Assembly (NCBI RefSeq): GCF_003073045.1
Contig: NC_037592.1
Span: forward strand, 717,371-781,370
Source: Pomacea canaliculata
Taxonomy: Eukaryota > Mollusca > Gastropoda > Architaenioglossa > Ampullariidae
DNA: 64,000 bases
Reading direction: 5' to 3'
Translations under genes and position numbers: made by a program
Notes under the pieces: generated by a model
The model's database searches: none
Told to the model about the DNA's origin: nothing
The model's input: only the letters and a program-made list of their open reading frames with translations
Shown here: piece by piece, positions 37,310 through 48,499 of the stretch
Layout: each line of letters opens with the position of its first letter
How positions within the stretch are numbered: the first letter of the stretch is position 1

Positions 37310-38345
37310 ATTGAGATATTCAAAATATACATATATTTACACGCATTACTATATATTTTATATGCAATATCCCTCACTCACACACACACACACACATTTA
37401 CTGGTCAGTTTGTAACAGTTAATAAATTAAAAGCCAATTTTTTGCCTCACTCACTTGTTCTTTCCTTCTTCTAGCCCTTTCATGCAAATTGCATCACTGC
37501 ATGTGTAATCAAATAAATCAAAGTATATAAGCACATGTAAACAAGCAAAAAGTTTTGGAGGGGATGTTTCTGCCCCTCCATTTCATTCTTAACTAAATAC
37601 AGATATATACACATACATTCTTACTTATACCTGCATATATATATATAAAATCCCCGCCTTACACACATACTCATTGATGTTTATATATATATACACAAAC
37701 CACATGCACACACATATATATATAAGCCTCCACTCTCCCCCGACACACACCTAATCATATCAGCATATATATAATATAAAATCTCCCCTCACACACATCT
37801 GCTTATGCATACATATGATACATGTGTAACCCCACCCACCCACACAGCCTTATGTCCCCCCCACCCCCCATGCACATACACTCATCTCTGCTTTTATATT
37901 TGTACACATGTAACCTCCCTTACACACATACTCATATCTGCACATATATATTTATCTATATTTATCCTGACACACACACCTACTTACTCATACATGCATA
38001 TATATATTTAAAATAAGAGTGCCTTTTTCTAAAAAGAGCTTCTTTGCCAAGTCATTCTTACCAACTGCAATAGCACTCTTAAACAGGTCTAACAAATGTA
38101 CCAGTCTCAATGTGTGTGTAAGAGAGTAAGAGGAAGTGTATCTGACAATTGTGTCTTATGAGGGGGTTAGGCATGAGTCTAAATGCCTGAGTGTATGAGG
38201 TGTAATAGTAATCTCTTCAGTTTATTATATATATTTTTCTCAGTTGACTGTGGGAATATCCCCCTGACACACTCCCCCTACTCACTCATATTTGCACATA
38301 TATATATATATGATTCCCCCCCCCCTCCCTCATGCACATTTGTAT
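37310..38345. repeat. CA/TA-rich microsatellite region
   Basis: Alternating (CA)n and (TA)n blocks separated by CTCACTCATATTTGCA-like and CCCCCC segments recur, forming a loose 60-90-bp periodicity between about 37610 and 38010 and again at 38270-38345. The open frames inside (His/Thr/Tyr-rich) are compositional. Confidence 0.8.
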
Positions 38346-38969
38346 CTTCTTATATATACAATTTAATTATTTGCAGAAAAACGAAGGGAGCCACAGCTAG
38401 GGGGTAGTGATTCTGCACTTCCACTCCTCGAGACCCAACTACCCAAGGGATGCCTTTTTGTCTGTTTTACGACTTGACAGTATAACATTTTTTTTTTGTT
38501 GCTTGCATATGTATAAGATAAATTATGATTATGAAGGGAGGCAAAGCCAGGAGGGAGTGATTCTGCCCCACCAAGGAGAGGGAGGAGGTTGAATGAAAAA
38601 TAATGGGGAAACAAAAGATTTTTCTCATTAATGGCGAGCTTTACAGCAAGGCTTCCAGAGGACATTCTTAGAGATCTCTTTCTGGAAGTACATGAATTAA
38701 GCCACACAAAAAAAACTAATGATCGAACACTTGTTTAGACACTTACAAGCTATAACCGAGGATTTGCCTGAAGAAGTGGCGATGATTTAAAAAAAAAAAA
38801 ACACAGATGAAAGAGCGTGAATAACGAGAGTGAGTAAGGAAAGTTTTTAGAATGCATGTATGGATAACATAAATTATTTGCTGTTCACCTATTCTTTCTT
38901 CACTTATCGATACCAACACAACCAGGTACGGAGTGTAAGAAGTCTTTTTGCGTGGTTTTTTTTTTTCAG

Positions 38970-39136
38970 CAATTGAAACATCAAGAGGCGTATCCCGCCA
39001 CCGCAGAAAAAAGCTTGCCATAGCGCACATAACGGGATTTATACAAACCGTGGCTGAAGGTCTGATGTTGGAAGACATCGTTCCTTTAAGTGCAATCCTA
39101 ATTAATGATATCAACAGCTTCATAAATGCTGGAAAG
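38970..39136 (+). CDS. Array exon module copy (FIQTVAEGLMLEDIV type)
   Basis: It starts after a strong acceptor (T run then CAG) in phase 1 and ends at GGAAAG|GTAAAC. It reads AIETSRGVSRHRRKK, then HITGFIQTVAEGLMLEDIV and INDINSFINAGK, with no stop. Compared with its sisters, the LPEE core is replaced by LMLED, making this the most diverged copy. Sequence flanking it on both sides is shared with the copies at 40.3 and 43.2 kb, which shows common origin by duplication. A LPEEVAMI copy cut short by a stop lies just upstream at 38713-38790. Confidence 0.45.
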
Positions 39137-39326
39137 GTAAACCATCATAAAGCCAGTAACTAAGGCTCTAAGGTCATAGAGGAACAAGTTTTGTAAATAG
39201 TTGAAGCATTTGTGACAGTTTTATTTTGTTAGTCTTATTTTCTACTGTACTTGTCTTCCATAAATCATTGGTGTGTTATATGGGTGTTCTTATACCAGTA
39301 GGTTGAAATATGCACATGTATAATGT

Positions 39327-39368
<42 letters not shown>

Positions 39369-39754
39369 TGGCTTCTGGTCAGTTTAAAGTACAAGCCGAG
39401 TGCAACAATTTTTCTTTAGGATCAGGTTAAGTTAATTTAATGTACCCCCCCCCCCACACACACACACACACATATGCATGCCTAGACACATTAATTAAGT
39501 CTTTTTTTTAATTATTTGCAGACTGATACCGAGCCACAGCCACAGCATTGGGGGAGTGGTCGTGGTAGAGCAAAGCAGCTCTGTACGTACAATACAGAAC
39601 GTTTATATAACTTATATATACTCTAAAGTAAATATAATATTTATTTATTAATTCCATCTCCAAATTCAATGCAGAATGCCACGCTCATCAGAGAAGGATT
39701 AGAGCACAAGTTAACAAACACACGAAAGGCTTCTCAAAATCTAAATCTGATAAT

Positions 39755-39975
39755 CTCCTCTCAGAACTCTTTCTGTAGGAATGGTTTCACAGTTTCCATT
39801 AGATTATATGCATTTAGTGTGTCTTGCAGTTATGAGAAGGCTGCTGTTGTTTGGACAAAATGTCCTCTCAGTGCAGACATTAGGCTTTCTTCGCATGCTG
39901 TTAAGCAGATTTCTTGCAGCCTTCTTAATATTTCATTTTATTAGTAATGAACAATTGTTTGCGTGTGGCAGTTGA
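39755..39975 (+). mobile_element. Transposase-like fragment (PLDYMHLVCL motif)
   Basis: The plus strand reads MVSQFPLDYMHLVCLAVMRR. One frame over it continues PLSADIRLSSHAVKQIS. That series, in that order, is found in large uncharacterised transposase-like proteins of cnidarians, arthropods and molluscs (my best guess is Tnp2/EnSpm type). One frameshift separates the two halves. The rest of the gene is absent. Confidence 0.5.
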
Positions 39976-40278
39976 TTGATGTTCGCGCCACTTAGCCAAG
40001 TTGGATAAGGCATTTATATATGGGACACTGAGGGTAATTTTTTTTTTCTTTTTCATTTTATAATTAAAAAAAAATTTGAAGTTTATAGCTAGAGCAAGTA
40101 AATGATTTTTTTTTAAAAACAGATGAAAGAGTGTGAGTGACGAAAGAGAGAGAGTGACGAAAGTGTTCAGAATGCGTTAAATTATTTGCTGTTGACCTAT
40201 TTCGTCTTCTTTCTTTACTGATCGATACCAACACAACCAGTACGGAGTGTAGGAAGTCTTTTTGCATGTTTTCTTCAG

Positions 40279-40479
40279 CCTATGGCATCACCGGGGGTGG
40301 GGTGGGGGGTGGGGGAGGAGGTGGCAAAAAAAAAAAAGTAACAATCGAACACCTTTTTCAACACTTGCAAGCTATAACCGAGGATTTGCCTGAAGAAGCA
40401 GCGATGGAGCTCGGTTGTAGATTGCACACAGAGTGTCGTCGCTTTTTACTAGAGTGGAACGCGTCTAATTAGAGAAAAG
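40279..40479 (+). CDS. Array exon module copy (ITEDLPEEAAMEL)
   Basis: The acceptor TTCTTCAG precedes CC|TAT in phase 1. The exon encodes YGITGGG, a Gly run, KKKK, then TIEHLFQHLQAITEDLPEEA and LHTECRRFLLEWNASN followed by TAG at 40470-40472. Seven bases past the stop lies AAAG|GTAAGC, a good donor kept in all sister copies. Either the stop is a late addition or the last intron lies in the 3' untranslated region. Its protein is about 70 percent identical by eye to the 43.2-kb copy. Confidence 0.5.
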
Positions 40480-40654
40480 GTAAGCCATTATGAAGCCAGT
40501 AACTAAAGCTCTAACGTCATAGAGGAACCAGTTTTGTAAATAGTTGAAACATTAAGAAAATGAAAACAGCATGCCTGAGATGAAATTTAAAACCAGGACA
40601 TTCATTTATCTGTATTCATGATCAACTCTAAACTGTTGCACCACTAGACTGACT

Positions 40655-41053
40655 ATTTGCAGGAGATAGTTCCTCCGTACCAGCCGTCACGTAGCCTGCA
40701 CTCAGGCTCCCAGTCACACTTCTGTCTCCCTGCAGTGACAGACACCAACAAGAAGCGCACTGGAGCCAGGGCCTTCAAAAATGCGGCACCTAAGCTGTGG
40801 AATGCTCTGCCATCGTCACTCTCCACCATCACCTCACCAACCACGTTCCGCAAGAAACTGAAAACCCATCTGTTTCTTTCAAGCCAGTCTTAAACTACCA
40901 AGAAACACTTCTGTCCATTTTTTACTTTTCCTGGTGTTTTATATATTTGTTCACTTTTTTGTTCTTCATTTGTTCTTTTTTCTGCGCAATGAGCATTCTT
41001 CGGAATGGATACCTGCGCATTACAAATCGACATCATCATCATCATCATCATGT
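40655..41053 (+). mobile_element. LINE 3' end (L2/CR1-like) with (CAT)n tail
   Basis: It encodes YQPSRSLHSGSQSHF, GARAFKNAAPKLWNALPSSL and FRKKLKTHLF, the standard C-terminal block of L2/CR1-like LINE polymerases, ending TAA at about 40891. About 130 bp further on, GCGCAATGAGCATTC and a (CAT)7 tract at 41032-41051 form the 3' tail. The frame is open, so the insertion looks young compared with other LINE pieces here, but it is 5'-truncated. It sits directly behind the 40.3-kb exon module. Confidence 0.85.
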
Positions 41054-41059
41054 CTTTGA

Positions 41060-42010
41060 GTCAACTGATGAAACATCGCTCTCTTTGTGTTCAAGAAACA
41101 TTTTTTTTTTTTTGTGCCCAGAGAATGACACGGATGATTTTGGAATGCAGTCTATTTAGTATAATTACTCATTGTATATACATTAAAGTAAATATATTTT
41201 AAAAAAAAGAAATTAGTCGGTTTAATGCATATCTGGTCCTTTGGCTGCCTTTTTGTTTGTTTGTTTTTTGGTATTTTATGCCATGCCAGCAACTAAGGCT
41301 ATATCATGGCAATAAAAAGAATTTTTACGATTAAAAGTTTCGAGATAAATCTTCAGTTATTTATTTTCAAAACAGACCAGGATAATGAATGAACAAAATG
41401 TTAAAGAAAAAAGGTGGTGTAAAAAAGGGTGGTGGAGCCCAAAAGGCCACAACACACCAGAAATTAAATGAGCTATATCTATCTGTAAGAAATTTATTTG
41501 AAAAAATAGAGTCCTATCTTTTTTTAAAAGCACAAATAGCTGCCGATGAGACGACCTAAATAAGATATATAATGAGTTTGCGTTAAAAAACTGTCGTCGG
41601 AATGATCTGAGCTCTGACAGATAATTAGAAGGCGTAAAACTTTGAGATGTCCTTACACCAGGGGCAACCTGGTGGTTGCTCCCCTCGCAAGAGGTATCCT
41701 TGCGTGGCATACGTGTGTCCTATCTTTAGTCTTGTAAGGACCACCTCCCTCCGCCTTGTGGTGTGGCAACAAGGGTGGGCGGTCAGAAAGACCCTTTGGC
41801 TGCCTTAAAAATTCTTACATGTTTTAGATCTAATGTTTTATAATTTTGTAACGGACAAGTGCGCAATGAGGGGATGGGGGAGGCTGACACCCTGGTTTGT
41901 CCTATTTTGTTTTTTGTTGTTGCTGTTTTCGCGGAAAGAGTGGGCCACGAAATTCAGCGAATTCTACGTGCGGTCCGGGCAGTGCTCACCCCGTGTCAAG
42001 CGTTGACAGG
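41060..42010. other. Sequence between array copies, no gene supported
   Basis: Low-complexity T and A runs plus unique sequence. A segment near 42575-42605 resembles 39290-39325, marking the start of the duplicated unit described elsewhere. Confidence 0.4.
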
Positions 42011-42016
42011 GGAGGG

Positions 42017-42024
42017 TATTTAAG
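42017..42024 (+). promoter_or_regulatory. TATA-like box upstream of the intact module pair
   Basis: TATTTAAG sits in a locally GC-rich, CpG-containing segment (41930-42060). A start site would be expected near 42045-42050. 750 bp downstream lie the two best-preserved array exons (42770 and 43192). It could be the core promoter of that transcription unit, or belong to an unrecognised repeat. Confidence 0.35.
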
Positions 42025-42769
42025 CCCGACCGTACGCGGCCAGTGGACGGCTGAAGTGAAGTGAAGCTTTGAGAAGTGAAGTTATTACTGGAACTTTGTG
42101 AAGTAGAGGATTTTCTTCACCTAATCGCAGCGGTACATTTCGTTCTCTCAGGTACATTTCGTTCTACTCACCCACCTGATAGCAACATCTCGGTATTGTA
42201 AAACACTCTTTTTACCATTTATTGAACTATCGGAACGCGAAGAATAGAGTGTCCCATAAAATCGAGTACTGCAGAGTTGCAGGGACTAAACGGTTATTAA
42301 CTTGTTTGGATTTCGTCAAGGACGTACCTGTGTTATGTATGTTCTTATTAATTGTGTTTTTTCGTAATAGTAGTGGTGCCTCTAAGGAGGGACGGCGCCC
42401 ACCCTCAAGCGATCTCGTTATTTTTTGTGTGGAAAGAATGCGCGTGTCTGCAGACGGTCAGTGAGAAAATTTTGAAATGACTTTTTTCTCTTTTTTTTTT
42501 TCAAAATAGTGATGGAGCAGGAAAAAGAGACATGAAGTAAGTCCCTCACGTTTCTTCTGATTTTATTTATCCTATATAGTAGGCTGAAATATGCACATGT
42601 ATAATCATTAATGTCTTTTTTTTTTTTGGCTTCTGGTCAATTTAAAGTACAAGCCGAGTGCCACAATTTTTCTTTAGGATCAGGTTAAGTTAATGTACCC
42701 CCCCCACACACACACACATATGCATGCCTAGACACATTAATTAAGTCTTTTTTTAAAAATTATTTGCAG

Positions 42770-43370
42770 ACGGATACCGAGACTGATACGGAGGCACAGC
42801 CACAGCCACAGCCAGGGGGAGTGGTCGTGGTAGAGCAAACCAGCACTGTACGTACAATACAGTTACAATTGCGTGTGGCAGTTGATTGATGTTAGCCAAG
42901 TTGGATAAGGCATTATATATCGGGCGCTGAGGGGAAATTTTTTTTCTTTCTAAGTTTATAATTTTAGAAAAATTTTATAGGTAGAGCAAGTAAATGATTT
43001 TTTTTAAATAAAAAAACAGATGAAAGAGTGTGAGTGACGAAAGAGAGTGAGGGACGAAAGTTTTCAGAATGCGTGTATGGATGACGTAAATTATTTGCTG
43101 TTGACCTATTTCGTCTTCTTTCTTCACTGAGTGATACCAACACAGCCAGGTACGGAGTGTATGACGTATTTTTGCCTTTTTTTTTTTTCAGCCTATGGAA
43201 TCACCAGGGGCGGGAGGAGGTGGCAAAAGAAAAAAATCACCATCGAACACCTGTTCAGACACTTGCAGTCTATAACTGAGGATTTGCCCGAAGAAGGGGC
43301 AATGGAGCTCGGCTATAGACTCCATACCGAGTGTCATCGTTTCATGCTCGAGTGGAATGCATCTCATTAG
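42770..43370 (+). CDS. Two-exon array gene model (acidic exon plus LPEE exon)
   Basis: Exon 42770-42851 (acceptor TATTTGCAG, donor TGTAC|GTACAA) encodes TDTETDTEAQPQPQPGG then VVVVEQTST and ends in phase 1. Exon 43192-43370 (acceptor T run then CAG) starts with the two bases needed and encodes YGITRGGRRWQKKK, then TIEHLFRHLQSITEDLPEEG and LHTECHRFMLEWNASH before TAG. Joined, they give 261 nt with a single stop at the end. An upstream start exon was not found. The layout (acidic/Gln-Pro segment, basic run, amphipathic helix) would suit a nuclear protein-interaction tail. A retained donor-like GTAAGC follows the stop at 43378, as in the sister copy. Confidence 0.5.
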
Positions 43371-43579
43371 AGAAAAGGTAAGCCATTATAAGGCCAGTAA
43401 CTAAAGCTCTAACGTCATAGAGGAACCAGTTTTGTAAATAGTTGAAACATAAAGAAAATGAAAACAACATGCTGAGATGAAATTTAAAACAGGACTTCAT
43501 TTATCTGTATTCACGATCAACTCTAAACTGTTGCACCACTAGACTGACCTCAGCGCGAGAAAGATATGAGTGCAGCTAG

Positions 43580-44180
43580 GGAATGCATGTTTGAACGGTC
43601 AGCTATGGAGGAGTGGGGTTTTATTATTTTCTTACAAAGTTCAAATTGAGCATAATCATTTGAAAAAGATTATGGTTGCCTGTGGTTGTTACATGGTTTC
43701 CAAGAAGAGGAGAGGGGCAATGGAAGAAAGGAGGAGCCCTGTACTTACAATACAGAATGTTTATTTAACTTATAAATATACTTCTTTATATACTCTAAAG
43801 AAAATATACTATTTATTTAATTCCAACCATGTCCAAAATCAGTGCAGATTAGATATCTTCGATTGATTACCGAAGATCTACCAGAAGAAGCGGTATTATT
43901 TAGGTAGGTTAATGACTGTTTAGTCAAGCAAATTGTTAATTCGTATATGGATTATTTAGGTAAATGAATGACAGCAAAGTCACAATGTATTGAACCTCTG
44001 ACTTTTTTTTTCAGCCTCTAGTTTAATGTTTACGTAACCATTCATTTTAGTTTCAATGTTATTTTTGTTCAAGTTGTTCTCATTTCATTGTCATTTATTC
44101 TTAAAATGAATGGTTTGCATTTTTGTGTGTGTGTGTGGGGTGGGGGGTAGATACAGGGATTTAATGCATATGTGGTCTTT
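43580..44180. other. Between array copies, no exon supported
   Basis: Contains a DYRRSTRRSGI-type relic near 43862-43895 (GAAGATCTACCAGAAGAAGC echoes LPEEA) and a (TG)n run at 44124-44140. Otherwise AT-rich and unassigned. Confidence 0.35.
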
Positions 44181-44210
44181 TGGCTGCCTTAAATATTCTT
44201 TTATGTTTAA

Positions 44211-44420
44211 AGTTTTTCTTACTTATGGGAAGCCTGACAGATTTGCTGCCTGAAGAAATTTTACGAGACCTTCATTTATTTATACATAACTACCTCCACA
44301 GAACAGTGGTAGACTTTGTAAATAGTTCATGCCTAGACACATTAAGTCTTATTTCAATTATTTGCAGCAAAACCCAGAAGAGCCAATTCCAGGGGGAAGT
44401 GATTCTGCACCCAAGAGGAG
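44211..44420 (+). CDS. Array exon module copy (LPEEILRDL) and GGSDSAP exon
   Basis: 44211-44340 encodes FFLLMGSLTDLLPEEILRDL and HLFIHNYLHRTVVDFVNSS without a stop. After a TTTGCAG acceptor, 44367-44420 encodes QNPEEPIPGGSDSAPKRRE. The same two blocks occur together at 48.8-49.1 kb with the first one carrying a stop. The order (helix first, GGSDSAP second) suggests that neighbouring modules are being read as helix exon, intron, linker exon. Confidence 0.45.
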
Positions 44421-44826
44421 GGAGTTTGTAAAAATTCTTAAATGTTTCTGATCTAATGAATTATAATTTTGAAGGGACTTGTTTCTCCTTTTTTTTTTTT
44501 TTTTTTTTTTTCCAAGATAGTCATGTAAGAGCGAAAGAGATTCATAGGTACATCCCTCATGTTTCTTCTGATTTAACGTACTGCCTGGAGATAAACTCTA
44601 TAAAACCTGACGGTTGTGTTTACTTTGCATGCTTGGGAGTACTGTCAGCTTTCTTTGTGACAGTTTTATTTTGTTAGCCTTATTTTCTACTCTGCTTGTC
44701 TTCCATAAATCATTGGTGTGTTAAAGGCGAATGAAAAAAAAAAAATAAATAAATAAATTGGTGTGTTGTATGGGTGTTTTTTTAATTATTTCGAGACAGA
44801 TATCGATACCCACGAGCCATTTGCAG

Positions 44827-45070
44827 GGGGGGGGGGGATGATCCTCCCTTCGCCAAGGGTGGGAGATGCATAAAGAAAAAGAAAGAAAGCAGGCATTTCT
44901 TCAGACTTCTTAGATCTATCACTGACGTTTTACCTGAGGAGATTTTATTGGAACTCCACATGGAGCTACATAATGTATGCTACGAGTTTTTAAAACAATT
45001 CAATGCTTCTCATCCGAGAGAGCCAACGGCCCCTCCCCAAGAAATGGACCTAATGCTCCTTCAACTCTAA
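44827..45070 (+). CDS. Array terminal exon (SITDVLPEEILLEL), open
   Basis: After TTTGCAG and a run of G, the frame is open for about 80 codons: DDPPFAKGGRCIKKKKESR, then FFRLLRSITDVLPEEILLEL, HMELHNVCYEFLKQFNASH and a Pro-rich tail ending MDLMLLQL and TAA. It keeps every conserved position of the family (basic run, FF, LPEE, EL, H..C, FL, N) and has the longest C-terminal tail, so it is the best candidate for a functional last exon. The length of the G run is uncertain, which affects the entry phase. Confidence 0.5.
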
Positions 45071-45578
45071 ATTCACGCCATATGCGTGAGTGGAACGTTA
45101 TTTCCAGTTGGAGGAGGAGCAGCCACAAGAGAATTCACATCTACCAAGACCTGCCTCTGCTTAAGAACATATGAGGATTTATTATTATTTTATTATTTTC
45201 ATTTCTTTAAAAAAAATTAAATATGTTAACTGTTGGCCGGACCTTTTTGTCTGAAAAAGGTACAGGAGTGCGGCGAGTGAGTTTTACATGCAGATGTATA
45301 TTCACGTGCTACAACATTCAAATTTTGCAGTTTTATTTAGAATTGCATTAACTATCTGTTGTCATAAGATATCCTGGTAGGAACATTAATTTGGCTATTG
45401 ACATTTGAAGAGAGCAAATAATACTATTGCTTAGTCAACAGGTGGGTATGATGTTTGACTGGTTATATCTCCTAGACCTCTTGAGATAACAGAAAGTTCT
45501 TATGACGTGGATTAGATTACTGTCTCTTGTTTATAAAACACTAACAGTTTTGGTATATGATATATGGAATAGTGTGTA

Positions 45579-46071
45579 CAGTGTTCCCTCGCTACTTCGC
45601 GGTTCATCTATCGCGGATTCACTACTTCGCGGGGTTTTTTTTTGAGTGAAGTATCGATCGATACTTCCGCGCTTCTACAAAATACCATAGATATTTCAAC
45701 AGGAAAAAGACGAAAAATGTAGCTATATTTGTATTTCTATTAAAATGCCATGGTTATTTTGTAGATAGAAAGAAAGAAATAATTGTGTAACAGAAATCCA
45801 TTGCTATGCGTAAGCGACGAGCCATGATAGTTATCTCCCATCTCGCAGCTAGTTCGCATCAGTGTTTTTGGTTTCTCTGAGTAAAGTTATAATTTTTTTA
45901 CACTAATTTGTTATTGTACTGTATTAATACCATGATTACTATATTACTTTACACTCACGATATTGTCTTACATGTATATATTATTATTGCATGTATGTCC
46001 CTATTTCGCGGAAATTCGTTTATCGCGGCTGATCATAGCACCTATCTCCCGCGATAAACAAGGGAATACTG
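45579..46071. mobile_element. pogo/mariner-like MITE
   Basis: Imperfect terminal inverted repeats (CAGTGTTCCCTCGCTACTTC on the left; complement of GCGATAAACAAGGGAATACTG on the right, with one mismatch class) are flanked by TA on both sides (45577-45578, 46072-46073). At 493 bp it has no transposase. It lies inside the module array. Confidence 0.8.
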
Positions 46072-46194
46072 TATGCCTTTTTAAAGACTTGTACGTTTTT
46101 CATTGAAAACATTTATTAAAATAACAATTTTCTTTGTAGGTACCGAGACTTTCGGTCAGGATACCTTTTAAGTCTTTTTATTAATATTTTGTAG

Positions 46195-46448
46195 ATAAGC
46201 CTGGAGCCTGGCATAAGTCTGCCAAAAAAAAAAGAGGGAGCTGGAAACACCAGCCTCCCCAAACCCCTTTTTTTTTTCAGGTTACATCCAACATAGCTAA
46301 AAAGCTTCCACAAAGAGAGCTCATGAAATTGGAGCTTGAAATACAAGCATTATGCATAAGAAGTGTTGAAAAACACTTCCAGTCAACAGAGGACAACAAT
46401 ATTTCCCAAAAGGGACTTCATGCAATGAGAACTGAAAATACACACCCT
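46195..46448 (+). CDS. Array exon module copy (SNIAKKLPQRELMKL), open
   Basis: It runs from ATTTTGTAG to CACCCT|GTGAGT, entering in phase 1 like its sisters and leaving in phase 0, with no stop. It encodes KPGAWHKSAKKKRGSWKHQ, then FFFQVTSNIAKKLPQREL, MKLELEIQALCIRSVEKHF and a polar tail. LPQREL replaces LPEEIL. It is an internal-type exon, unlike the copies that end in a stop. The Harbinger-like element starts only 74 bp downstream and may have split this copy from the one at 48.5 kb. Confidence 0.5.
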
Positions 46449-46521
46449 GTGAGTAAATACTGTTGAGAAACACTTCCGTTCACAACAGAAAGACAATTAC
46501 CAACAGCAGTCACCAGAGCAG

Positions 46522-48437
46522 GGCTCCGGTGCATAGGCGGTCTTAACTCGAGTTAAGACCGCAGTTAAGCCAAGCACGCTGTCTTAGCCTAAGACGCCTG
46601 CTAAGCGCGGTGCATGGGCGATCTCAACTCGCTAAGCAAGCGGTCTTCGTCTTAAAATTTAAGACTGGTCCCCCCCTGGCTTAACTCCTTGCTTAGCCGC
46701 GACACCCTGCTTACATATGACCGGACGGCGGCTTTCGTAGTAACAGTGGCACTTGATCGTGTTGTTTACTGAGTTGCCCTGTGTATACCATTGACAAGAT
46801 ACCATCAGGAATATCTATGTGATATAAAGTACATTGTTAAAATTTCCCATTTGAAAACATCATCATCCGAAATGTTCAATTCATTGTTGTTTGTTATGCA
46901 TGAAAATAATAAATCTGCATATACTTCTAGAGAAGTCGACACCTTTACCTACCTCGGGAGTGTGGTGGACAAACAGGGAGGGACAGACGCGGATGTAAAG
47001 ACAAGAATTAACAAGGCAAGAGGCGCTTTCATAAAGCTTGGAAGGGTCTGGAGCTCCGAGAGCATAGGCTACACGACAAAGATCCATCTCTTCAACTCCA
47101 ACGTCAGTCAGTCTACTATACGGAGCAGAAACGTGGAGGACGACCAAGGGCACAACGAGAAAATCCAAACGTTTGTGAACCAGTGCCTGCGAAGAATCTC
47201 AGAATTCACTGGCCAGAGAGATAAGCAACACGACCTGTGGCAGAGAACGAACAACAGCCTATAGAGGAGGAAATCCTGCGGAGAAGATGGGGTTGGCTAG
47301 GACACCCTAAGGAAACCAACATCCAACGTCAAAGACAGTCGCTGACATGGAACCCCCAGGGAAAGAGAAAGCGAGGAAGGCGAGAAACACCTGGAGACGG
47401 GACCTCGCCGCGACACCAAGCTCACCGGATTTGGATGGGTCAGCTGGTGACGGTAGCCCAGGACAGGAGGCGTTGGAGGGCGGTCGTCGATGGCCTATGC
47501 ACCAGGAGGGGCGAAGGGCATAACTGAACTGATATACTTCTAACAAAAGCATTTCCATTGTTGAATTAGAAGATTGAACTGGAGTGTTCTATATTGCACC
47601 TCCTAATATATATGTCAATATTATTATTTTATTACTCTCCCTATCATGAAAGACTTCTGGAGGAACCAGAGTAACTGATTCACCACCTGTAACTAAAACT
47701 AAATCAGAAATGTATTTAGTTATTTTAAATAAATGTATTTCGGATGGAAATACTTATTTTCAAACTGGCTGTTGTGTGCTGACTATAGGCTTTGCATTTG
47801 CATTCTCTCGGTATCTAGATCTTTTTCTGCGGATGACACAGACGTAAAAAAAAAAAAAGTCTACACAGGTAAACAAAATTACTAACCTTCGATGTTTGTG
47901 CCTTCCATCAGTACTCTGAAATCATCTACCAAAATATTTATCACTTTCTCCATTCATCACGGGTGTTTCTGGTGGACCCCCTGTCCGTTGGTGGATGTTT
48001 TTGACGACTGCGAAAGGAAATTATGGAAGATCTTAAATTCGCTCATTTCTTTCTTATTTCATCTTTTTCTTTTTCTGGTAAAGCCTCTTCTTCTCCCTGG
48101 TATCCTCCTCGATTAAGACTAATAGTTCGCTGTCGCACATCTCTCCTTCGTTTCAGTAATGGTGTGCAGACGAATTTCGCAGCTCGGCACCATCGCTGTA
48201 GCGCAGTTTTCATTGGTGGAATATACGGTTGGCAAGGGAAGCCTCGGCCACTCCCCGGACGAATTTATTTATATCGCTGACCTCGACCGCCGCGCTGACC
48301 TGACCCGTTTCTCAGCTAAGCAAGGGGCTGAGCTCGCTCATGCAACAGGATTGAGACCGCGAACTTAGCCAAGACGAAAAGCGAGTTAAGCAAGGCATCT
48401 TAAGACGAAAAGTTAAGACCGCCTATGCACCGGAGCC
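46522..48437 (-). mobile_element. PIF/Harbinger-like DNA transposon
   Basis: Perfect 27-bp terminal inverted repeats begin GGCTCCGGTGCATAGGCGG (46522-46548 and the complement at 48411-48437). They are flanked by a 3-bp CAG duplication (46519-46521, 48438-48440). A 3-bp CWG target is known for animal Harbingers. The ends also carry repeated GGTCTTAAC/GTTAAGACC blocks, including a perfect 26-bp palindrome at 46537-46562. On the minus strand, about 48165-47930 encodes LKRRRDVRQRTISLNRGG and KNIHQRTGGPPETP. The latter resembles the TGGGPP motif of Harbinger Myb/SANT-like accessory proteins. No DDE nuclease is present, so the copy is non-autonomous. Its middle holds a LINE piece. Confidence 0.75.
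46930..47527 (+). mobile_element. LINE (RTE/CR1-like) 3' fragment inside the Harbinger-like element
   Basis: It encodes VDTFTYLGSVVDKQGGTDAD and KTRINKARGAFIKLGRVW, then (one frame over) LLYGAETWRTTKG, and finally RRRWGWLGH and RWRAVVDGLCTRRGEGHN with TGA. This is the thumb and C-terminal region of the same LINE type as the 20-kb copy. One clear frameshift occurs near 47095. Confidence 0.8.
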
Positions 48438-48499
48438 CAGGAGAATTCACTCCACCCACCCCTCCTTCCACTGCATAGGAATTAAAAGTATTTGGATTT

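Noticed and set aside
38363-38707. Minus-strand frame with repeated GSAESLPP text, also at 49014
   Set aside because: Antisense reading of the plus-strand GGSDSAP linker exons; the plus strand has the splice signals.
41870-42200. Possible solo long terminal repeat around the TATA box
   Set aside because: No second copy, no clear TG...CA ends and no target duplication seen; left as a promoter-like segment.
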